From contig JBEBJQ010000001.1 in assembly GCA_040079795.1 (NCBI GenBank), positions 1-64,000 on the forward strand: a stretch of 64,000 nt of DNA, given 5' to 3'. This document shows, piece after piece, positions 53,153 to 62,783 of the stretch (positions are counted from its first letter, which is position 1; each line of letters begins with the position of its first letter). A model generated the notes under the pieces. That model did not search any database and had not been told where the DNA came from. It worked only from the letters and a program-made list of their open reading frames with translations. The DNA is from SXIZ01 sp040079795 (GTDB lineage Bacteria > Pseudomonadota > Gammaproteobacteria > Methylococcales > Methylomonadaceae). The position numbers were made by a program, and so were the translations under genes.

Positions 53153-53189
53153 CAAAAAAAAGCCAATACCTACTTAAAGGTATCGGCTT
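53153..53189 (-). terminator. Intrinsic terminator on the minus strand
   Basis: An 11-base stem with one mismatch (AAGCCAATACC and GGTATCGGCTT) around an 8-base loop is followed on the minus strand by eight T residues. It would end transcription coming from the large gene at 53529, about 340 bases after its stop. Confidence 0.75.
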
Positions 53190-53528
53190 CGGATAATGGG
53201 CGCTAACATTCTAAACTTAAGCATAGTAGGGATATGAATAATTACAATAAATACGCCGCCTTTTAATTAATAATTAACGGAAAATAACCTGGCTATTTTA
53301 GAGAGAATCATAGCTGGCGCGGGTTCTCTGGCTTTTTCACTCTGAATAATAATTCTTTATTTTGCGCATTAAGTGCCTATGGCACGTCTGAGTACGTGTC
53401 CGGAGATACCTCGCCCATGACTGTGGGCAAGATAAGCGGCAAACATGTAACGCAATACGGGGAATCAGCTAGCCATGAAACCCCGGATAAAGCGACACAG
53501 TTAAGCTTGCAGGTTTTTAAGCCACTAT
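53190..53528. other. Structured, unexplained stretch downstream of the large membrane protein gene
   Basis: The gap has three consecutive inverted repeats in a more GC-rich block. GTGCC-TAT-GGCAC lies at 53373-53385, GCCCA-tgactg-TGGGC at 53413-53428, and CGGGG/CCCCG around a GCTAGC-containing loop at 53458-53485. A plus-strand frame is open through it but lacks a ribosome binding site. The block sits inside the apparent 3-prime region of the gene at 53529, before the terminator. It could be a structured RNA or a mobile-element relic. Confidence 0.35.
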
Positions 53529-56500
53529 TCAAGGCAGTTTGCTTTCTGTAGTTGGTTTGGGGGTGATTATTTTTTTAGGTGGCAGTTTATGCCATAACCC
53601 ATCACTGGCAAAACACTGCCAACCCCATTTCAACCATTTCAGCAAGGCGACTGCCAGCCATAATGACCACAAGAGCATCAAACCTCGATAAACCAACAAA
53701 GGTACCGAAATAACGCCTGCAACCGGCAGCTGGGTATCGGTTCGATCCTGATACCAATTTAAATCCGTGGCGTTAGAAAAGTTTCCGCTGATTTGCATGT
53801 CGGGTGATCCCAGTAAGCCCCTTTCAACGGCTAAAAATAAACATAGGCTGGCAGCGAAAGTTAAACCTACCAGTAGAATTTGCACAACATTAAAATATAG
53901 CGCTTTTTGCGGGTGTTGCTTGGCGCGTAAGCCCAGTAAACACAGCCATCCGACCACCAGCAAGGCATATTCTATCGGTAGCTGGCTTAAACCCAGTAAG
54001 AGCAAAAACCAGTGCCAGTGTTTTAAGGGCGTTAAGCCTGATTTTCCTAAGCCCAAGGCTAATAAGGCAATGACCAGCAAAAATCCCCAAAATAAAACCG
54101 CAGGCCCTAAACGCGGCCCGAAAGTAAACAATATCCAACGGTCTTCACTGGCGATAAGTTTAATGTGGCTATTGACGCTGGCAATTCCTAAATTAATTTC
54201 CGGGGTGTTAAAGCGGATGCCAAAAGCCTGGGTCTGTTGCCAGATCAGTTGCCATTCCTGTTCGCCTGGCTTAACCGGTAAGATGACGGTGCGGTCTTGC
54301 TGACGAATCGGCTGTAACACCCCGTCAATGGCGACCGATTGTAATTCGGTAGCGGCGGGTAAGGTAAGTGGATGTTGCCCGCCTTTTGAGCTTTTCAGTT
54401 TAAGCAATAAGGTATTATCCGTAATGCGTTTGCCGGGGGCAACGGTTAACCGGCTGTAATCAAGGGTTAAAGTCTGGCCTTCAATCGCCCCGGGTCGGGT
54501 TACGTGTAAGCGGATTTTTTCGCCTGACCAGGGCCGCCATTCGGGCAGCCGCTCGCTGGGTTGTCCGGGATGGATCGGGGCAATGCCTTCGCTGCTAAGG
54601 TGCCAGATTGGGCTTACGGCTACTCGCCACACTTCGGTCCACTGCGTCGTTTCAGGGGCGGTTAAGTCAATTTGCGCACTTTTTTCAAGTACCGATTCCC
54701 AGCTGACTTGCGTTTGTGTGGCGTCTATATTCAATAGCACCTGTTTTTTTTCAACCCGGAGCCCCGCACTTAATATCGATTCTCCCGGTAATAATGGTAT
54801 GGTTAAGAGTGCGGCTGAGTCGGCCGGGGTTAAACGAATAACCCGGGTATTTACATGCCAGTCCAAGCCCAGGTTTAAGGTTCGTTCAACTCTAAATAAG
54901 GGTGGCAAGATGCCGCCCACAAGAGTTGCTGAACCGGGCAGTATCGTTTTGTCCACACGGGTGAATTGTAATTGTGGATCAGCAATACCATGCTCATGCA
55001 CGCCAGTTTGCTCCCAACCGGTTTGATCGACAACTACCCGATGCGGCTTTAAGGGCAGTGCTAAGGAAAATTTATCAAAAGCAGGCGGCTTGCCTTGCAT
55101 AATCAGTTGATGACGGCCTTTGGTGACTTGCAACCATATTTGCCCCTTCGCATCCCGCAGAAGCGGTGCTTTGGCAACACCGTCCAAGACAACCTGCGCC
55201 GGCAGCCATTGGCTTTGTTGTGCCGGTAAGGGAATGGCTACGGCTTCTTGTGCATCAATTTGCAAGTGTACTTGTAACAATTCCGGGGTAACGTGAATAA
55301 GGGCTTGGGCTATTTGCGCGCAGCTCGGCAAGCAATCAGGCGGCGCCAATAACCGGACTTTTAGGTCGTCCAATACTGTTTGCGGCGGAAAGTCCGCTTT
55401 CGCTTCTTGGCCTGGTGCCAGTATGCAAATGATTAAAAATACACCTAACCGGTCGGTTACGCTTGATGAAAGGCGTTTCAGGACTGACTCCTGTTCTGGT
55501 GATTCCGGCGCTAGGCTGTCATCCTCATTTGCGGGTGAGTTCTTATCCGTTGGTGGTTCCGGTTTCTTCGGCTGGCTAGTAAAAGACCGGTTAAACTGAC
55601 CAAACATCAATGCGCCCAGAATAGTAACCAATACCACGCGTAAAAAGTTGAGCATTGCGTTCTCCAGCGGTGATAAATACCATAATTTAACCCGTTGTTG
55701 GCTATCTACCGAGCCATTCCAAGCCAGCTGAATTGTATGCCATCGCCATTGCGGCAATCCGGGGCCGGTTTGCACATTGGCGTGTGGGTCGATGCGTTCA
55801 TAGAGCTTATCTTCTGCTACAGCATAGTCGTTTTTAGCCCGTTCCAATTTGCTTTTAGCCATTCTTTGCGGCATAACAGACCTCACTGAATCGGTCATTT
55901 CCATCGCCGGGCTGGCAGCCGGTGCTAAAGCAGCAGGCTCTGTGGTGGCCGCGCCCCGCATCAAATTCAGCATTTGCTCGCTGGATGGATGGCTTTCCAA
56001 TTGCGGATATAGCGCGGTTCTTACCTGGGTGATCATAAAGGGAACGCTAATCAAACAGACCACTAACCCGCACAGATTTCGATAATTACTTAAAACGGTC
56101 AGCATCTTACCTGGCGGAACTACCCTGATGAGCGCAGTTGCAGCCAAAAGGTGTAACCAGATGAAATGTGGAGCCTCCGTTTCATGCCAGATCAGGGCTA
56201 AGGTTATTAAAGCAAAAAGCCCCCATTTAACCTGCCAAAGGTGGGCAACGGCTAATGCAGCAATCAATACCATAAAGATGTCCAGCAAAGTCCAGCGGGC
56301 AAGCCAGCTATCCGGTACATTATCCACACCGCTTGTGGCGAATAAGCGCCAGCCCGGTGGTAAATTGATCTCGGTATTGACTTGCTGGAAGGTTTGTTGC
56401 CAACCGGTTACGCTTAAATTACCAATAGCGCCCTGGTAGCGGCTGTCAGCTTGAACATTCAGTGCGCCTTGGCGTACTTCAAACCCTACTTCCCCTGATT

Positions 56501-57710
56501 CTGCTCGGGTGACTAACTGATTTTGGTTGTTTAAACTGACTTTGCCCAGCGCTGTCTCCGGCAGGGTATTTAGGCGCCAATCACGTTTCATAACCCCGCT
56601 TAACTGATCCTTAAAGGTATAGCCAAGACCATCAAAGTCCAACCACAGCTGCCGCTTTAAAGTTAATTGGTTGGGTTCAGGGTTTGGATTGCCCCGACGG
56701 ATAACTTTAAGCTTCAGTGCCTGTCCGGTGTTGATACGATAAGCCGGTAAGCTTTGCCAGCTGCCGGGTAAATTCGTTTGGCTAGGATCAATCGCCTGCA
56801 AATCGACTACTTCGATAACCCGTATGGCGGGTTGGGCTGAAACTACCCAAATTTCATCGGTTGGCCAGTTGGGTAACTTTTGTAAGGCTATTGAATCCAA
56901 TGGCGCTGGTTGGCGAGCCAGTAAGGTGAGTTCCCAATGTCCCGGACGGACTTGTACGGTTAGTTGACCATCGGCTTCCAGACGCGCTGGTAAGGGGCTG
57001 TCAAGACGCATGGGGGTAAACCCTTGCAGTAACGCTTGGGATAGTTTAACCTCCCGCGCAGTTCCGGCGACATCCAACTCAAGATGGGTGAGCACTTGCA
57101 ACGGCACGTCATCAATGATTTTTCTGAATACTTGCAGGTCAAGTTTGTCTTGGATTTTACCCGCTTGATTAGCACCGCGCTCACTGCCTTTAAGCCATAA
57201 CAGGCCGTTTTTAATCGCAGGTGCTACGATGGGGATGTTGTTAATGCTTAAATTAACCAGTCCGGTTTGCTCCGGTATGCGCAGTTGTTCTGGAATAAAA
57301 TCCCAATTAAATTCACCCTGAATTTCATAGCGGCCCGGCTTCACAAATAACGCTGGCCGGTTATCCTTGGCAATGACTAACGCGGGGAGTTTGTTGATGC
57401 TCACTTTCTGTGGCCAGTACTGGTCATCTCCCGGTAAAAATAGCCAGTCTTCTTTATCAACCTGCCAGAAGCCTGTAAAGCTCCCCAAGGTGTTGGTTAA
57501 GGCTAGCGTCAATTGCCCTGGCCAGCTACAGTGTTTTTGCTCATACTGGTTATATAGAAAAGCACAGTCACGCTCCAAATCGTCTTGTAACACCCAGCTG
57601 ATCCAGGGTTTTAAAGGCTCTGGAACTTGCTCTGGTGTTAAGGCTTTTGATAAAACCGACTGTCCCCAAAGGCTGATCACCAACGTTAAAATACTGAAGA
57701 GTGCTTTCAT
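53529..57710 (-). CDS. Giant duplicated membrane/periplasmic protein of unknown function
   Basis: The 1393-residue protein has a signal peptide (MKALFSILTLVISLWGQSVLS) and a large beta-rich periplasmic part to about residue 465. A transmembrane bundle follows (about 468-565), then an Ala/Pro-rich linker and another helix near 690. A second signal-like helix (GVFLIICILAPGQEAKA, near 760) opens a second beta-rich part, and a C-terminal multi-helix bundle ends it (about 1205-1370). The two periplasmic parts look related: each begins with a Cys pair and has a W-L-P strand, then P-L, then a V-x-x-GR[YH] segment. No enzyme motif or family recognised. Confidence 0.65.
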   Translation of the reverse strand: MKALFSILTLVISLWGQSVLSKALTPEQVPEPLKPWISWVLQDDLERDCAFLYNQYEQKHCSWPGQLTLALTNTLGSFTGFWQVDKEDWLFLPGDDQYWPQKVSINKLPALVIAKDNRPALFVKPGRYEIQGEFNWDFIPEQLRIPEQTGLVNLSINNIPIVAPAIKNGLLWLKGSERGANQAGKIQDKLDLQVFRKIIDDVPLQVLTHLELDVAGTAREVKLSQALLQGFTPMRLDSPLPARLEADGQLTVQVRPGHWELTLLARQPAPLDSIALQKLPNWPTDEIWVVSAQPAIRVIEVVDLQAIDPSQTNLPGSWQSLPAYRINTGQALKLKVIRRGNPNPEPNQLTLKRQLWLDFDGLGYTFKDQLSGVMKRDWRLNTLPETALGKVSLNNQNQLVTRAESGEVGFEVRQGALNVQADSRYQGAIGNLSVTGWQQTFQQVNTEINLPPGWRLFATSGVDNVPDSWLARWTLLDIFMVLIAALAVAHLWQVKWGLFALITLALIWHETEAPHFIWLHLLAATALIRVVPPGKMLTVLSNYRNLCGLVVCLISVPFMITQVRTALYPQLESHPSSEQMLNLMRGAATTEPAALAPAASPAMEMTDSVRSVMPQRMAKSKLERAKNDYAVAEDKLYERIDPHANVQTGPGLPQWRWHTIQLAWNGSVDSQQRVKLWYLSPLENAMLNFLRVVLVTILGALMFGQFNRSFTSQPKKPEPPTDKNSPANEDDSLAPESPEQESVLKRLSSSVTDRLGVFLIICILAPGQEAKADFPPQTVLDDLKVRLLAPPDCLPSCAQIAQALIHVTPELLQVHLQIDAQEAVAIPLPAQQSQWLPAQVVLDGVAKAPLLRDAKGQIWLQVTKGRHQLIMQGKPPAFDKFSLALPLKPHRVVVDQTGWEQTGVHEHGIADPQLQFTRVDKTILPGSATLVGGILPPLFRVERTLNLGLDWHVNTRVIRLTPADSAALLTIPLLPGESILSAGLRVEKKQVLLNIDATQTQVSWESVLEKSAQIDLTAPETTQWTEVWRVAVSPIWHLSSEGIAPIHPGQPSERLPEWRPWSGEKIRLHVTRPGAIEGQTLTLDYSRLTVAPGKRITDNTLLLKLKSSKGGQHPLTLPAATELQSVAIDGVLQPIRQQDRTVILPVKPGEQEWQLIWQQTQAFGIRFNTPEINLGIASVNSHIKLIASEDRWILFTFGPRLGPAVLFWGFLLVIALLALGLGKSGLTPLKHWHWFLLLLGLSQLPIEYALLVVGWLCLLGLRAKQHPQKALYFNVVQILLVGLTFAASLCLFLAVERGLLGSPDMQISGNFSNATDLNWYQDRTDTQLPVAGVISVPLLVYRGLMLLWSLWLAVALLKWLKWGWQCFASDGLWHKLPPKKIITPKPTTESKLP

Positions 57711-57895
57711 GGTTTACTCCTTATATGCGTCCTATTTGGAACGTAATGGCCCTAATACCTGTGGGTAATGGGTTCTGTCGGTAGTTTGTAGTTATCTATA
57801 GCACTTTAATTGCAACAATGGTTTAGGTGGCTGGCGTGGATTATTAAACTAACTGCTTCGAAAGGTGATGTAAAATTCCTTAATAACCCGCTAAT

Positions 57896-58627
57896 TTAAG
57901 TGTGCAATAACCGCTCGTAAAGTGTTTTAACCTGTAAATCACCGAAGCCGTAAACGCCTGCTTGTTCTTGAAATTGTGTAAAAACCTCAGAAAATTCCTG
58001 AGCGCCAGTTGAAATAATGTCTTTTAAGAGTTGTTCAACCCGGTTGTCCCGTTTTCGCGCAATTTCAGCTTCGCAAACTTCCTTTAGAAGTGGAAATGCG
58101 GCTGACTGTTTGTGTGAAAGCTGTGCTAAAGAAAGTAAATCAGTTGTTTGGTAGGCGCGCCACAATTGTTCGCCCAATAGCAAATCACTTGCAGACATTT
58201 TAATGTTTTCCGCAAAACAGTGTTCGAGACCTGTGGTATCCAATGGGGCAAACCCTTTCCAAAGCTCACTTTCCCCCCGAATAATCGGACAAACCCGAAA
58301 AACATGCTTAAAACCTTGCATTTGCAACAAATGTAAAACAAACCAAAAGTTAGTCTGGCAAAATAATTCGTATTCAAACCAGAGATATAGCTCAGTTTCT
58401 ACGTCAAGCTGGATAAGTTTTTGAAATTCACTAACAACATCCTCAAAATAAGTCGTTGCAGCATAGTCGGGTTGAATAAAATTGGCGCGGGTTTGCCAAA
58501 AGTCTTGTAAGTTTTCGCCGTGCAGATCACCTGAGATCAAACATTCCCGGCAAATAATCCGAGTACCAGAAATTGATGTCGGAAAGCGATTAGCTAGCGC
58601 GTCACCCGCCAAAACATGGGCGATCAT
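57896..58627 (-). CDS. DUF1835-domain protein
   Basis: The 243-residue protein starts HVLAGDALANRFP, and ICRECLISGDL follows, both marks of the DUF1835 domain. The middle part (ELYLWFEYELFCQTNFWFVLHLL) is also typical. Function is unknown. Its start overlaps the mpl stop by 4 bp, so it is translated after mpl in one operon. That link may be only positional. Confidence 0.75.
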   Translation of the reverse strand: MIAHVLAGDALANRFPTSISGTRIICRECLISGDLHGENLQDFWQTRANFIQPDYAATTYFEDVVSEFQKLIQLDVETELYLWFEYELFCQTNFWFVLHLLQMQGFKHVFRVCPIIRGESELWKGFAPLDTTGLEHCFAENIKMSASDLLLGEQLWRAYQTTDLLSLAQLSHKQSAAFPLLKEVCEAEIARKRDNRVEQLLKDIISTGAQEFSEVFTQFQEQAGVYGFGDLQVKTLYERLLHT

Positions 58628-59988
58628 GTCAGTGCACTCAGTAATTGCTGGTAAATTCCCCCGAAACTGCCATTACTCATTAACACAAAATGCCCGCCTG
58701 CTACAGATTCTGTTTTAAGTTGCGCAATGATGGTATCAATCGAAGTACAGATCTGAATATTGTTAGCATAACGCTGTAATTGGCTTAAGTCCCAGCCCAT
58801 ATTCTCGGGCTGGTAAATAATGGCAAAATCCGCATCCGCTAAAGATTCTGCTAGGGTTTGAGTATGGATGCCCATCCGCATAGTATTTGAGCGAGGCTCT
58901 ACAATGGCGATAATCCGTTCCTTTCCTACTTGTTTGCGTAAGCCTTCCAGGGTTAATTTAATGGCCGTGGGGTGATGCGCAAAATCATCGTAGACCGTTA
59001 CCGTGCCGATTTTAGCCAGCACTTCCATGCGTCGTTTAACATTTTGGAAGTGTTTAAGGGCGGTTATGGCATCCGTGGCTAAAATCCCTACATGCCGCGC
59101 GGCAGCAATGGCAGCAATGGCATTGTAGACATTGTGTTGGCCGGTTAACGGCCAATTGACTGTGCCTTTTTCTATGCTTTCAAAAAAAACCTTGAACCGG
59201 CTACCATCAGGGGTGAGTAGCTGAGCGCGCCATTGCGCATCTGCATCAATCGCCGTTTTTTCGACGGGTGTCCAGCAGCCCATGGCTAAGACATCACTGA
59301 TGTTGGTTTCGGTGGTAGGGGTAATGATTAAGCCTTCGCTAGGAATTGTTCGCACCAGATGATGAAATTGGCGCTTAATGGCATCCAGATTTTCAAAAAT
59401 ATCCGCATGGTCAAATTCGAGATTGTTTAGAATCGCGGTACGGGGGCGGTAATGGACAAACTTAGATCGTTTATCAAAAAAAGCGGTGTCATATTCATCC
59501 GCTTCAATCACAAAAAAATCGGATTCGCCTAAGCGGGCGGATATACCGAAGTTTAAAGGGATGCCGCCGATTAAAAAGCCGGGTTTAAAGCCCTGATATT
59601 CTAAAATCCAGCTTAACATGCTGGATGTGGTGGTTTTGCCGTGCGTACCGGCAACCGCTAAAACCCATTTATCTTGTAACACATGTTCAGCGAGCCATTG
59701 CGGCCCGGAAATGTACTTTAACCCTTGGTTCAATACTGCTTCCACCTCAGGATTACCGCGGGTCATGGCATTGCCGATGACGACCAGATCCGGTTTAGGA
59801 TTTAGGTTTTCAGCTTTATAACCTTCCATTAACACGATGCCCTGTTCTGCTAACTGGGTGCTCATGGGGGGGTAAACGTGTTGATCGGAGCCGCTCACTT
59901 GATAGCCTAACTGCCTTGCAATCAGGGCTAATCCACCCATAAAAGTGCCGCAAATGCCTAAGATATGAATGTGCAATGGTTTGTTCAT
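58624..59988 (-). CDS. mpl: UDP-N-acetylmuramate:L-alanyl-gamma-D-glutamyl-meso-diaminopimelate ligase
   Basis: The 454-residue Mur ligase joins recycled murein tripeptide to UDP-MurNAc. The start is the ATG at 59988-59986 (MNKPLHIHILGICGTFMGG); the extra 30 codons upstream look non-coding. The Rossmann-like N-terminal motif HILGICGTFMGGLA, the ATP P-loop AVAGTHGKTTTSSML and the central ADEYDTAFFDKRSKF and NLEFDHADIFENL are all typical of Mpl. The C-terminal domain has DDFAHHPTAIK. Cytosolic, peptidoglycan recycling. Confidence 0.95.
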   Translation of the reverse strand: MNKPLHIHILGICGTFMGGLALIARQLGYQVSGSDQHVYPPMSTQLAEQGIVLMEGYKAENLNPKPDLVVIGNAMTRGNPEVEAVLNQGLKYISGPQWLAEHVLQDKWVLAVAGTHGKTTTSSMLSWILEYQGFKPGFLIGGIPLNFGISARLGESDFFVIEADEYDTAFFDKRSKFVHYRPRTAILNNLEFDHADIFENLDAIKRQFHHLVRTIPSEGLIITPTTETNISDVLAMGCWTPVEKTAIDADAQWRAQLLTPDGSRFKVFFESIEKGTVNWPLTGQHNVYNAIAAIAAARHVGILATDAITALKHFQNVKRRMEVLAKIGTVTVYDDFAHHPTAIKLTLEGLRKQVGKERIIAIVEPRSNTMRMGIHTQTLAESLADADFAIIYQPENMGWDLSQLQRYANNIQICTSIDTIIAQLKTESVAGGHFVLMSNGSFGGIYQQLLSALT

Positions 59989-60118
59989 GGTATTTAAGTG
60001 TTGGTTAAGAAATAAGGGGTGTTTAGCTGGGTAGTTGTAGGTCTTGTGTTGCCTGCCATCTCTGAAGTAGAGACGCAAAGCCTTGCTCCTCTAACAGCTT
60101 GTCCAATGACACCAATAT

Positions 60119-60706
60119 TTAAGGTTTCGTGGCGGGCTTTTCTGCCGGTTTGTCTGTGGCTTTTTCGTCGGGCTTGGTTTTATCCCCTTCTACTTTAGCA
60201 TCGCCTTCAGCTGGCGCGGCAGCCCCTTCGCTACTTGCATTTTCGGCTGCTTCTGCGGGCGCTGCTCCGGTTTTTGCCCCGGCTTTTTCAAGCATTTTCA
60301 CAATATTGGTAAACGGGGTGGTTTTGGCTTTCGCCAACACACTGACATTTTTTTTATCAACGGCATTAATATCAGCCCCTGAGGTCATTAATAATTTCAC
60401 AATCGCCTCATTACCGAACACAATCGCATCCATTAAGGCGCTATTGCCGGTATTATCGGCTTTATTGACATCTGCACCGTAAGCTAAAAGGGTCATAACC
60501 GTTTGTAAATTACCCTTAAAGCAAGCGCCCATGAGCGCCGTGCGCCCCCCCGCAGTAGCCGCATTGACGTCAGCCCCTTCCGCCAAGAGGGTTTCAACCC
60601 GTTCGGCTTTACCTAAAGTCGCCGCAGAAAATAATTCTTTTGCCGGTTCTGCAACTGCTACGGAAGCCCATAACCCGCTGCAAAAAATAAAAATTTTAGT
60701 GTTCAT
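60119..60706 (-). CDS. Exported ankyrin-repeat protein
   Basis: The 195-residue product has a signal peptide (MNTKIFIFCSGLWASVAVA, cleavage near AEPAK), then three to four ankyrin repeats (residues about 22-140: LLAEGADVNAATAGGRTALM, LLAYGADVNKADNTGNSALM, LLMTSGADINAVDKKNVSVL). A low-complexity tail rich in Ala, Pro, Lys and Glu ends it (about 145-195). It is likely periplasmic and may bind another protein. It is upstream of mpl on the same strand but 130 bp apart. Confidence 0.8.
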   Translation of the reverse strand: MNTKIFIFCSGLWASVAVAEPAKELFSAATLGKAERVETLLAEGADVNAATAGGRTALMGACFKGNLQTVMTLLAYGADVNKADNTGNSALMDAIVFGNEAIVKLLMTSGADINAVDKKNVSVLAKAKTTPFTNIVKMLEKAGAKTGAAPAEAAENASSEGAAAPAEGDAKVEGDKTKPDEKATDKPAEKPATKP

Positions 60707-60786
60707 AAGAATGCTTGCTTGCGTTTCTGCTTCAGTTAAGATGAAATAATCGCATCCGTATTAAATGCACCTTATATGATCACCCA

Positions 60787-61164
60787 ATGTCTGAAAAAAA
60801 TAAAATTATAATTGCAGCATCGCCACAGTTTATCCCGGCGCAATCCGCCCCAAATCAGGGGCGGTTTATGTTTGCCTATACTATCACTATTACCAATGCA
60901 GGTTCAGTACCGGCAAAGTTATTAACGCGGCACTGGTTGATTACCGATGCCAATGGCAAAGTGCAAGAGGTTAATGGTGACGGGGTGGTCGGTGAGCACC
61001 CGTACTTAAAACCCGGCGAAAGTTTTCGTTACACCAGTGGCGCCATGCTGGAAACGCCGGTTGGTGTGATGCAAGGCAAGTATATGATGCGCTCCGATGA
61101 TGGCGATAGCTTTAGCGCAACCATTCCACAGTTTACACTTTCCATACCCAGGACTTTGCATTAA
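60787..61164 (+). CDS. apaG: ApaG-family protein
   Basis: The 125-residue FN3-like single-domain protein is found beside apaH in many gammaproteobacteria and has been linked to Co2+/Mg2+ efflux. Signatures are FMFAYTITITNAGSVPAKLLTRHWLITDANG and, towards the end, GVVGEHPYLKPGESFRYTSG. It is separated from apaH by 3 bp. Confidence 0.94.
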   Translation: MSEKNKIIIAASPQFIPAQSAPNQGRFMFAYTITITNAGSVPAKLLTRHWLITDANGKVQEVNGDGVVGEHPYLKPGESFRYTSGAMLETPVGVMQGKYMMRSDDGDSFSATIPQFTLSIPRTLH

Positions 61165-61167
61165 GTA

Positions 61168-62004
61168 ATGAGTGTGTATGCGATAGGTGACTTGCAAGGT
61201 TGCTACGAAGAATTATTAAGGCTATTGGACGTCATTGCCTTTGATCAAACGCAAGATCAATTGTGGTTTGCCGGCGACTTGGTTAACCGCGGCCCGAATT
61301 CGTTAGAGACCCTGCGTTTTGTAAAATCCTTAGGCAATGCGGCAGTGGTTGTTTTAGGTAATCATGATTTACATTTGTTAGCCGCATTCTGTCAGGAAAA
61401 AAAAGCTGAGAAAAGAAATTCATTGCATCAAGTGCTTGAAGCCCACGACTGCGAAGAACTGATGCATTGGTTAAGGCATCGGCCTTTGTTTCATTACCAA
61501 CATGGGTTTTGTATGTTGCATGCCGGACTCCCGCCGCAGTGGGATTTTGCCAAAACGGTCAAAATGGCGCGTAAAGCCGAAGCGGTTTTACGTGGCGCAG
61601 GCTATCGTGATTTCTTAAAACAAATGTATGGCGACAAGCCTAATCGTTGGTCCCCAAAACTAAAAGGTACCGGACAAATCCGCTTTAGCATTAACTGTTT
61701 TACGCGCATGCGCTACTGCGATAAAGACGGCAGTCTCGATTTCGACCACAGCGGGGCGCCCGGAACCCAACCCAAACACCTTACGCCGTGGTTTCAAATG
61801 CCGGAGCGTAAAAGTGCCGCTATGCAAATTATTTTTGGGCATTGGTCGTCCTTAGGCTATTACGCCGGGGACAATTGTTACGGTATAGATACCGGCTGTT
61901 TATGGGGCGGTCAACTCACCGCCTTAAAACTGAGCGATCCGGTTGAGCGCTTTAGTATTGAGTGTACGGGGTACAAAAAAGCCAATATAGCCAAAGTATC
62001 TTAA
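61168..62004 (+). CDS. apaH: Bis(5'-nucleosyl)-tetraphosphatase, symmetrical
   Basis: The 278-residue calcineurin-type phosphoesterase cleaves Ap4A into two ADP. Metal-binding motifs are GDLQGCYEEL, FAGDLVNRGPNS, VVLGNHDLHLLA and, near the end, FGHWSSLGYY and GIDTGCLWGGQL. Full length. It is in an operon with apaG. Confidence 0.96.
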   Translation: MSVYAIGDLQGCYEELLRLLDVIAFDQTQDQLWFAGDLVNRGPNSLETLRFVKSLGNAAVVVLGNHDLHLLAAFCQEKKAEKRNSLHQVLEAHDCEELMHWLRHRPLFHYQHGFCMLHAGLPPQWDFAKTVKMARKAEAVLRGAGYRDFLKQMYGDKPNRWSPKLKGTGQIRFSINCFTRMRYCDKDGSLDFDHSGAPGTQPKHLTPWFQMPERKSAAMQIIFGHWSSLGYYAGDNCYGIDTGCLWGGQLTALKLSDPVERFSIECTGYKKANIAKVS

Positions 62005-62052
62005 TAAACCGTCTGCCAAAAGTTCCAAGCTCCGCAGTCTAAAACGCCCACA

Positions 62053-62619
62053 TTACGCCTTCGGTAGGGTCACCCCGGTTTGTCCTTGATACTTACCGCC
62101 GCGGTCTTTATAAGATGTTGCGCAAACCTCATCACCGCCAAAAAATAACATTTGGGCGACCCCTTCGTTGGCGTATATTTTTGCGGGGAGCGGGGTGGTA
62201 TTGGAAAACTCCAGCGTCACATGCCCTTCCCACTCCGGTTCCAGCGGCGTGACATTGACAATAATGCCGCACCGCGCATAAGTGGATTTTCCCAAACAAA
62301 CCGTCAATACATCGCGTGGAATCCTAAAAAACTCCACAGTTCTGGCTAATGCAAAAGAATTGGGCGGGATGATACAAACATTGGCTTTAATGTCTACAAA
62401 GCTTTGCGCGTCGAAATTTTTAGGATCAACAATAACCGAATTGATGTTGGTAAACACTTTAAATTCGTCTGAACAACGGACATCGTAACCATAGCTTGAA
62501 GTGCCGTAAGAAATAACCCGGCCTTCGGCAGTCTCCCTGACCTGCCCAGCTTCAAAAGGCTCAATCATTGCGTGCTGTTGCGCCATGCGGCGGATCCAAT
62601 TGTCTGACTTAATGCTCAT
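62053..62619 (-). CDS. dcd: dCTP deaminase
   Basis: The 188-residue trimeric enzyme deaminates dCTP to dUTP for thymidylate synthesis. Signatures seen are ISYGTSSYGYDVRC, the substrate-binding CLGKSTYARCGI and VTPLEPEWEGHVTLEFSN with the catalytic Glu, and the C-terminal YKDRGGKYQGQTGVTLP. Convergent with apaH. No operon partner. Confidence 0.96.
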   Translation of the reverse strand: MSIKSDNWIRRMAQQHAMIEPFEAGQVRETAEGRVISYGTSSYGYDVRCSDEFKVFTNINSVIVDPKNFDAQSFVDIKANVCIIPPNSFALARTVEFFRIPRDVLTVCLGKSTYARCGIIVNVTPLEPEWEGHVTLEFSNTTPLPAKIYANEGVAQMLFFGGDEVCATSYKDRGGKYQGQTGVTLPKA

Positions 62620-62783
62620 GGGGGATGCTGCTCCGGGATAGTAAAAATAGTGAATGCTGGCTTTGAAAAATATCGCTATAGCTCAGCTTATTATAATACC
62701 TTATAGGCCGGATTCAGTTCACCTGATCGAGTCGAAACGTTATAATGCTGATCCATTTTCTTAAATTTTTAAAACACTAACTT

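Noticed and set aside
53413..53555. Plus-strand open frame starting MTVGKISGKHV through the hairpin block.
   Set aside because: No ribosome binding site, the frame runs into the end of the antisense gene, and the composition looks non-coding.
60078..60105. GACGCAAAGCC on the plus strand, as in the core of the c-di-GMP-I riboswitch, after a small hairpin.
   Set aside because: The other conserved parts (the GGGCAAACC-like 5-prime part and the second stem with its receptor) are missing, and no plus-strand gene follows closely. Probably chance.
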